From positions 1 to 5,434 of the forward strand of contig JAESUD010000163.1 of NCBI GenBank assembly GCA_016763335.1: a stretch of DNA of 5,434 nt. Reading direction: 5' to 3'. The notes below the pieces were generated by a model. That model saw only the letters and a program-made list of their open reading frames with translations. It did no database searches and was not told where the DNA came from. A program made the translations under genes and the position numbers. This document shows, in pieces, positions 4,334-5,434 of the stretch; positions within the stretch are counted from its first letter, which is position 1; the number at the start of each line of letters is the position of its first letter. The DNA comes from Emcibacteraceae bacterium. GTDB taxonomy: Bacteria; Pseudomonadota; Alphaproteobacteria; Sphingomonadales; Emcibacteraceae.

Positions 4334-5434
4334 TTATCTTCTTATCGTCGAAAATCTTCCCATCAATACAATGTTTACGATAATTAGTATAACATTAATA
4401 CAAGCAAAAATCCACTCTTTGTAAAGGGAGTAATACGTCATAGTTGATATTTTGTTTGGCAGCTCGCTAAAAATGACTCCCTTTCTATTTAGGGGTAATT
4501 TATCAAGAATTCTGCCGTAAGGGTCAATGACCGCTGACATCCCCGTCCCGGCAGACCGAATAACCGGCAAACCTTCCTCAATCGCTCTAACACGTGTCTG
4601 TAAAAGGTGTTGACGAGGGCCACTACTATTTCCATACCAAGCATCATTGGTAATATTTAGGAGCCAATCCGGCCTATTTTTTATATCAACCACTTGCCCC
4701 GGAAAAATAATTTCATAACATATAAGAACACCAAAAGGCGGTAAGCCCGGTATATTAAGTGTCTTAACTCCCTCACCTTCATTAAAACCCTGCCCTCCTG
4801 GAAAAACTTGGTCGAGCCCCAAAGGTATTAAAATATTCTTGATAAATGCAGGAAGATATTCACCGAATGGTACAAGGTGACTTTTATCGTAAATACCAGC
4901 AATTTCACCCTGATCACCGATGGCAATAAAAGAGTTATAAATTTTTGTTCTTCCTTGTCCGCGCATACGTCTTGGAAAACCAGTTAATAAATTACCACCT
5001 TTACCAAGTACTCTTGAAATAAGCTGTCTTCTAAACGGTTCTTCGGACAGGGAATAAATCACCGCTGTTTCCGGCCAGATAACATGGGTTGTTCCCGGCA
5101 ATCGTTCATCATCACTCATACCCATATATGTTATTAGGTTTTTACCCCAATTTTTTGCTGGCCATTTATCTTGTTGTTTTATATTAGGATGAACAATTCG
5201 TAAATTTACCCCTTCAACAAACCCGGCACTCTCAGGCATACGGTAATTTCCGTAATAAAAAATTCCGCCAATTACGAATATAGCAATGGCTGGGGCTAAT
5301 AACCGATACTTTTTATCCAACATTAAAAATGGGATAAAAGTTAAAAACGCTGTGATAATGCTGAGACCATATACTCCCCAAACCGCTGTGGATTGCAGCA
5401 TAACATCAGATAAACCCCAAATATAACCTGTCAA
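4334..5434 (-). CDS. lnt: Apolipoprotein N-acyltransferase (5' partial)
   Basis: The C-terminal 366 or so codons are present; the N-terminus is beyond the right edge, since a full Lnt is about 500 residues and family-like sequence (GYIWGLSD) runs to the edge. Lnt is an inner-membrane enzyme that transfers an acyl chain from phospholipid to the N-terminal cysteine of lipoproteins, the last step of their maturation. Counting from the edge, two membrane helices lie near 15-37 and 45-61, followed by a periplasmic nitrilase-fold domain at about 75-330. The catalytic triad is readable as Glu122 (WPETAV), Lys184 (YDKSHLVPFGEYLP) and Cys239 (ICYEIIFPG). The helper acids Glu192 and Glu241 are also present. 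A final membrane helix lies near 341-358 with a basic tail. All key residues are intact. The TTG at the edge is an internal codon, not a start. Confidence 0.95.
   Translation of the reverse strand: MTGYIWGLSDVMLQSTAVWGVYGLSIITAFLTFIPFLMLDKKYRLLAPAIAIFVIGGIFYYGNYRMPESAGFVEGVNLRIVHPNIKQQDKWPAKNWGKNLITYMGMSDDERLPGTTHVIWPETAVIYSLSEEPFRRQLISRVLGKGGNLLTGFPRRMRGQGRTKIYNSFIAIGDQGEIAGIYDKSHLVPFGEYLPAFIKNILIPLGLDQVFPGGQGFNEGEGVKTLNIPGLPPFGVLICYEIIFPGQVVDIKNRPDWLLNITNDAWYGNSSGPRQHLLQTRVRAIEEGLPVIRSAGTGMSAVIDPYGRILDKLPLNRKGVIFSELPNKISTMTYYSLYKEWIFACINVILIIVNIVLMGRFSTIRR

Overview
The window looks like chromosomal housekeeping DNA of an alphaproteobacterium, probably a free-living one of low to moderate GC. 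Spacers are very AT-rich and genes are closely packed. The case for Alphaproteobacteria rests on an XRE-type regulator of the family usually found between lnt and metK in that class, a DUF952 gene next to a class 2 pyrD, and a YfgD-like ArsC. No mobile element, CRISPR array, tRNA or rRNA gene was seen. The genus cannot be named from the sequence alone.

Layout, left to right. Bases 1-983 (+) hold the 3' part of a DAO-family FAD-dependent oxidoreductase whose N-terminus lies outside the window. It meets, stop to stop with one base between, a short ArsC/YfgD-family reductase on the minus strand (985-1338). A 166 bp divergent spacer follows. It carries two Fur-box-like sites arranged as a 14 bp perfect inverted repeat and a -35/-10 pair reading into bfd (1505-1690, +), the [2Fe-2S] bacterioferritin-associated ferredoxin. 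Next comes a spacer with its own promoter and a Shine-Dalgarno-masking inverted repeat, then bfr (1819-2295, +), a complete haem- and ferroxidase-competent bacterioferritin.

The bfr transcript is predicted to end at a strong intrinsic terminator that lies inside the 3' coding end of the convergent gene pyrD (minus, start best placed at 3357). Upstream of pyrD on the same strand is a DUF952 gene (3381-3704), 23 bp away and probably co-transcribed. Only 11 bp before the DUF952 start codon is another intrinsic terminator on the minus strand. It either closes the XRE regulator gene (3780-4214) or acts as an attenuator for DUF952-pyrD. The right end is the C-terminal part of lnt, apolipoprotein N-acyltransferase (4334-5434, minus), cut by the window edge.

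The clearest functional unit is iron storage and release. Bfr oxidises and stores iron, and Bfd reduces Bfr haem to mobilise it. The regulatory sequence suggests opposed control: a Fur-like operator over the bfd promoter, and a separate promoter for bfr whose transcript would lack one arm of an RBS-masking hairpin. pyrD (pyrimidine synthesis) and lnt (lipoprotein maturation) are unrelated housekeeping functions. I see no evidence of a wholly new system; the unusual content is in the regulatory architecture.
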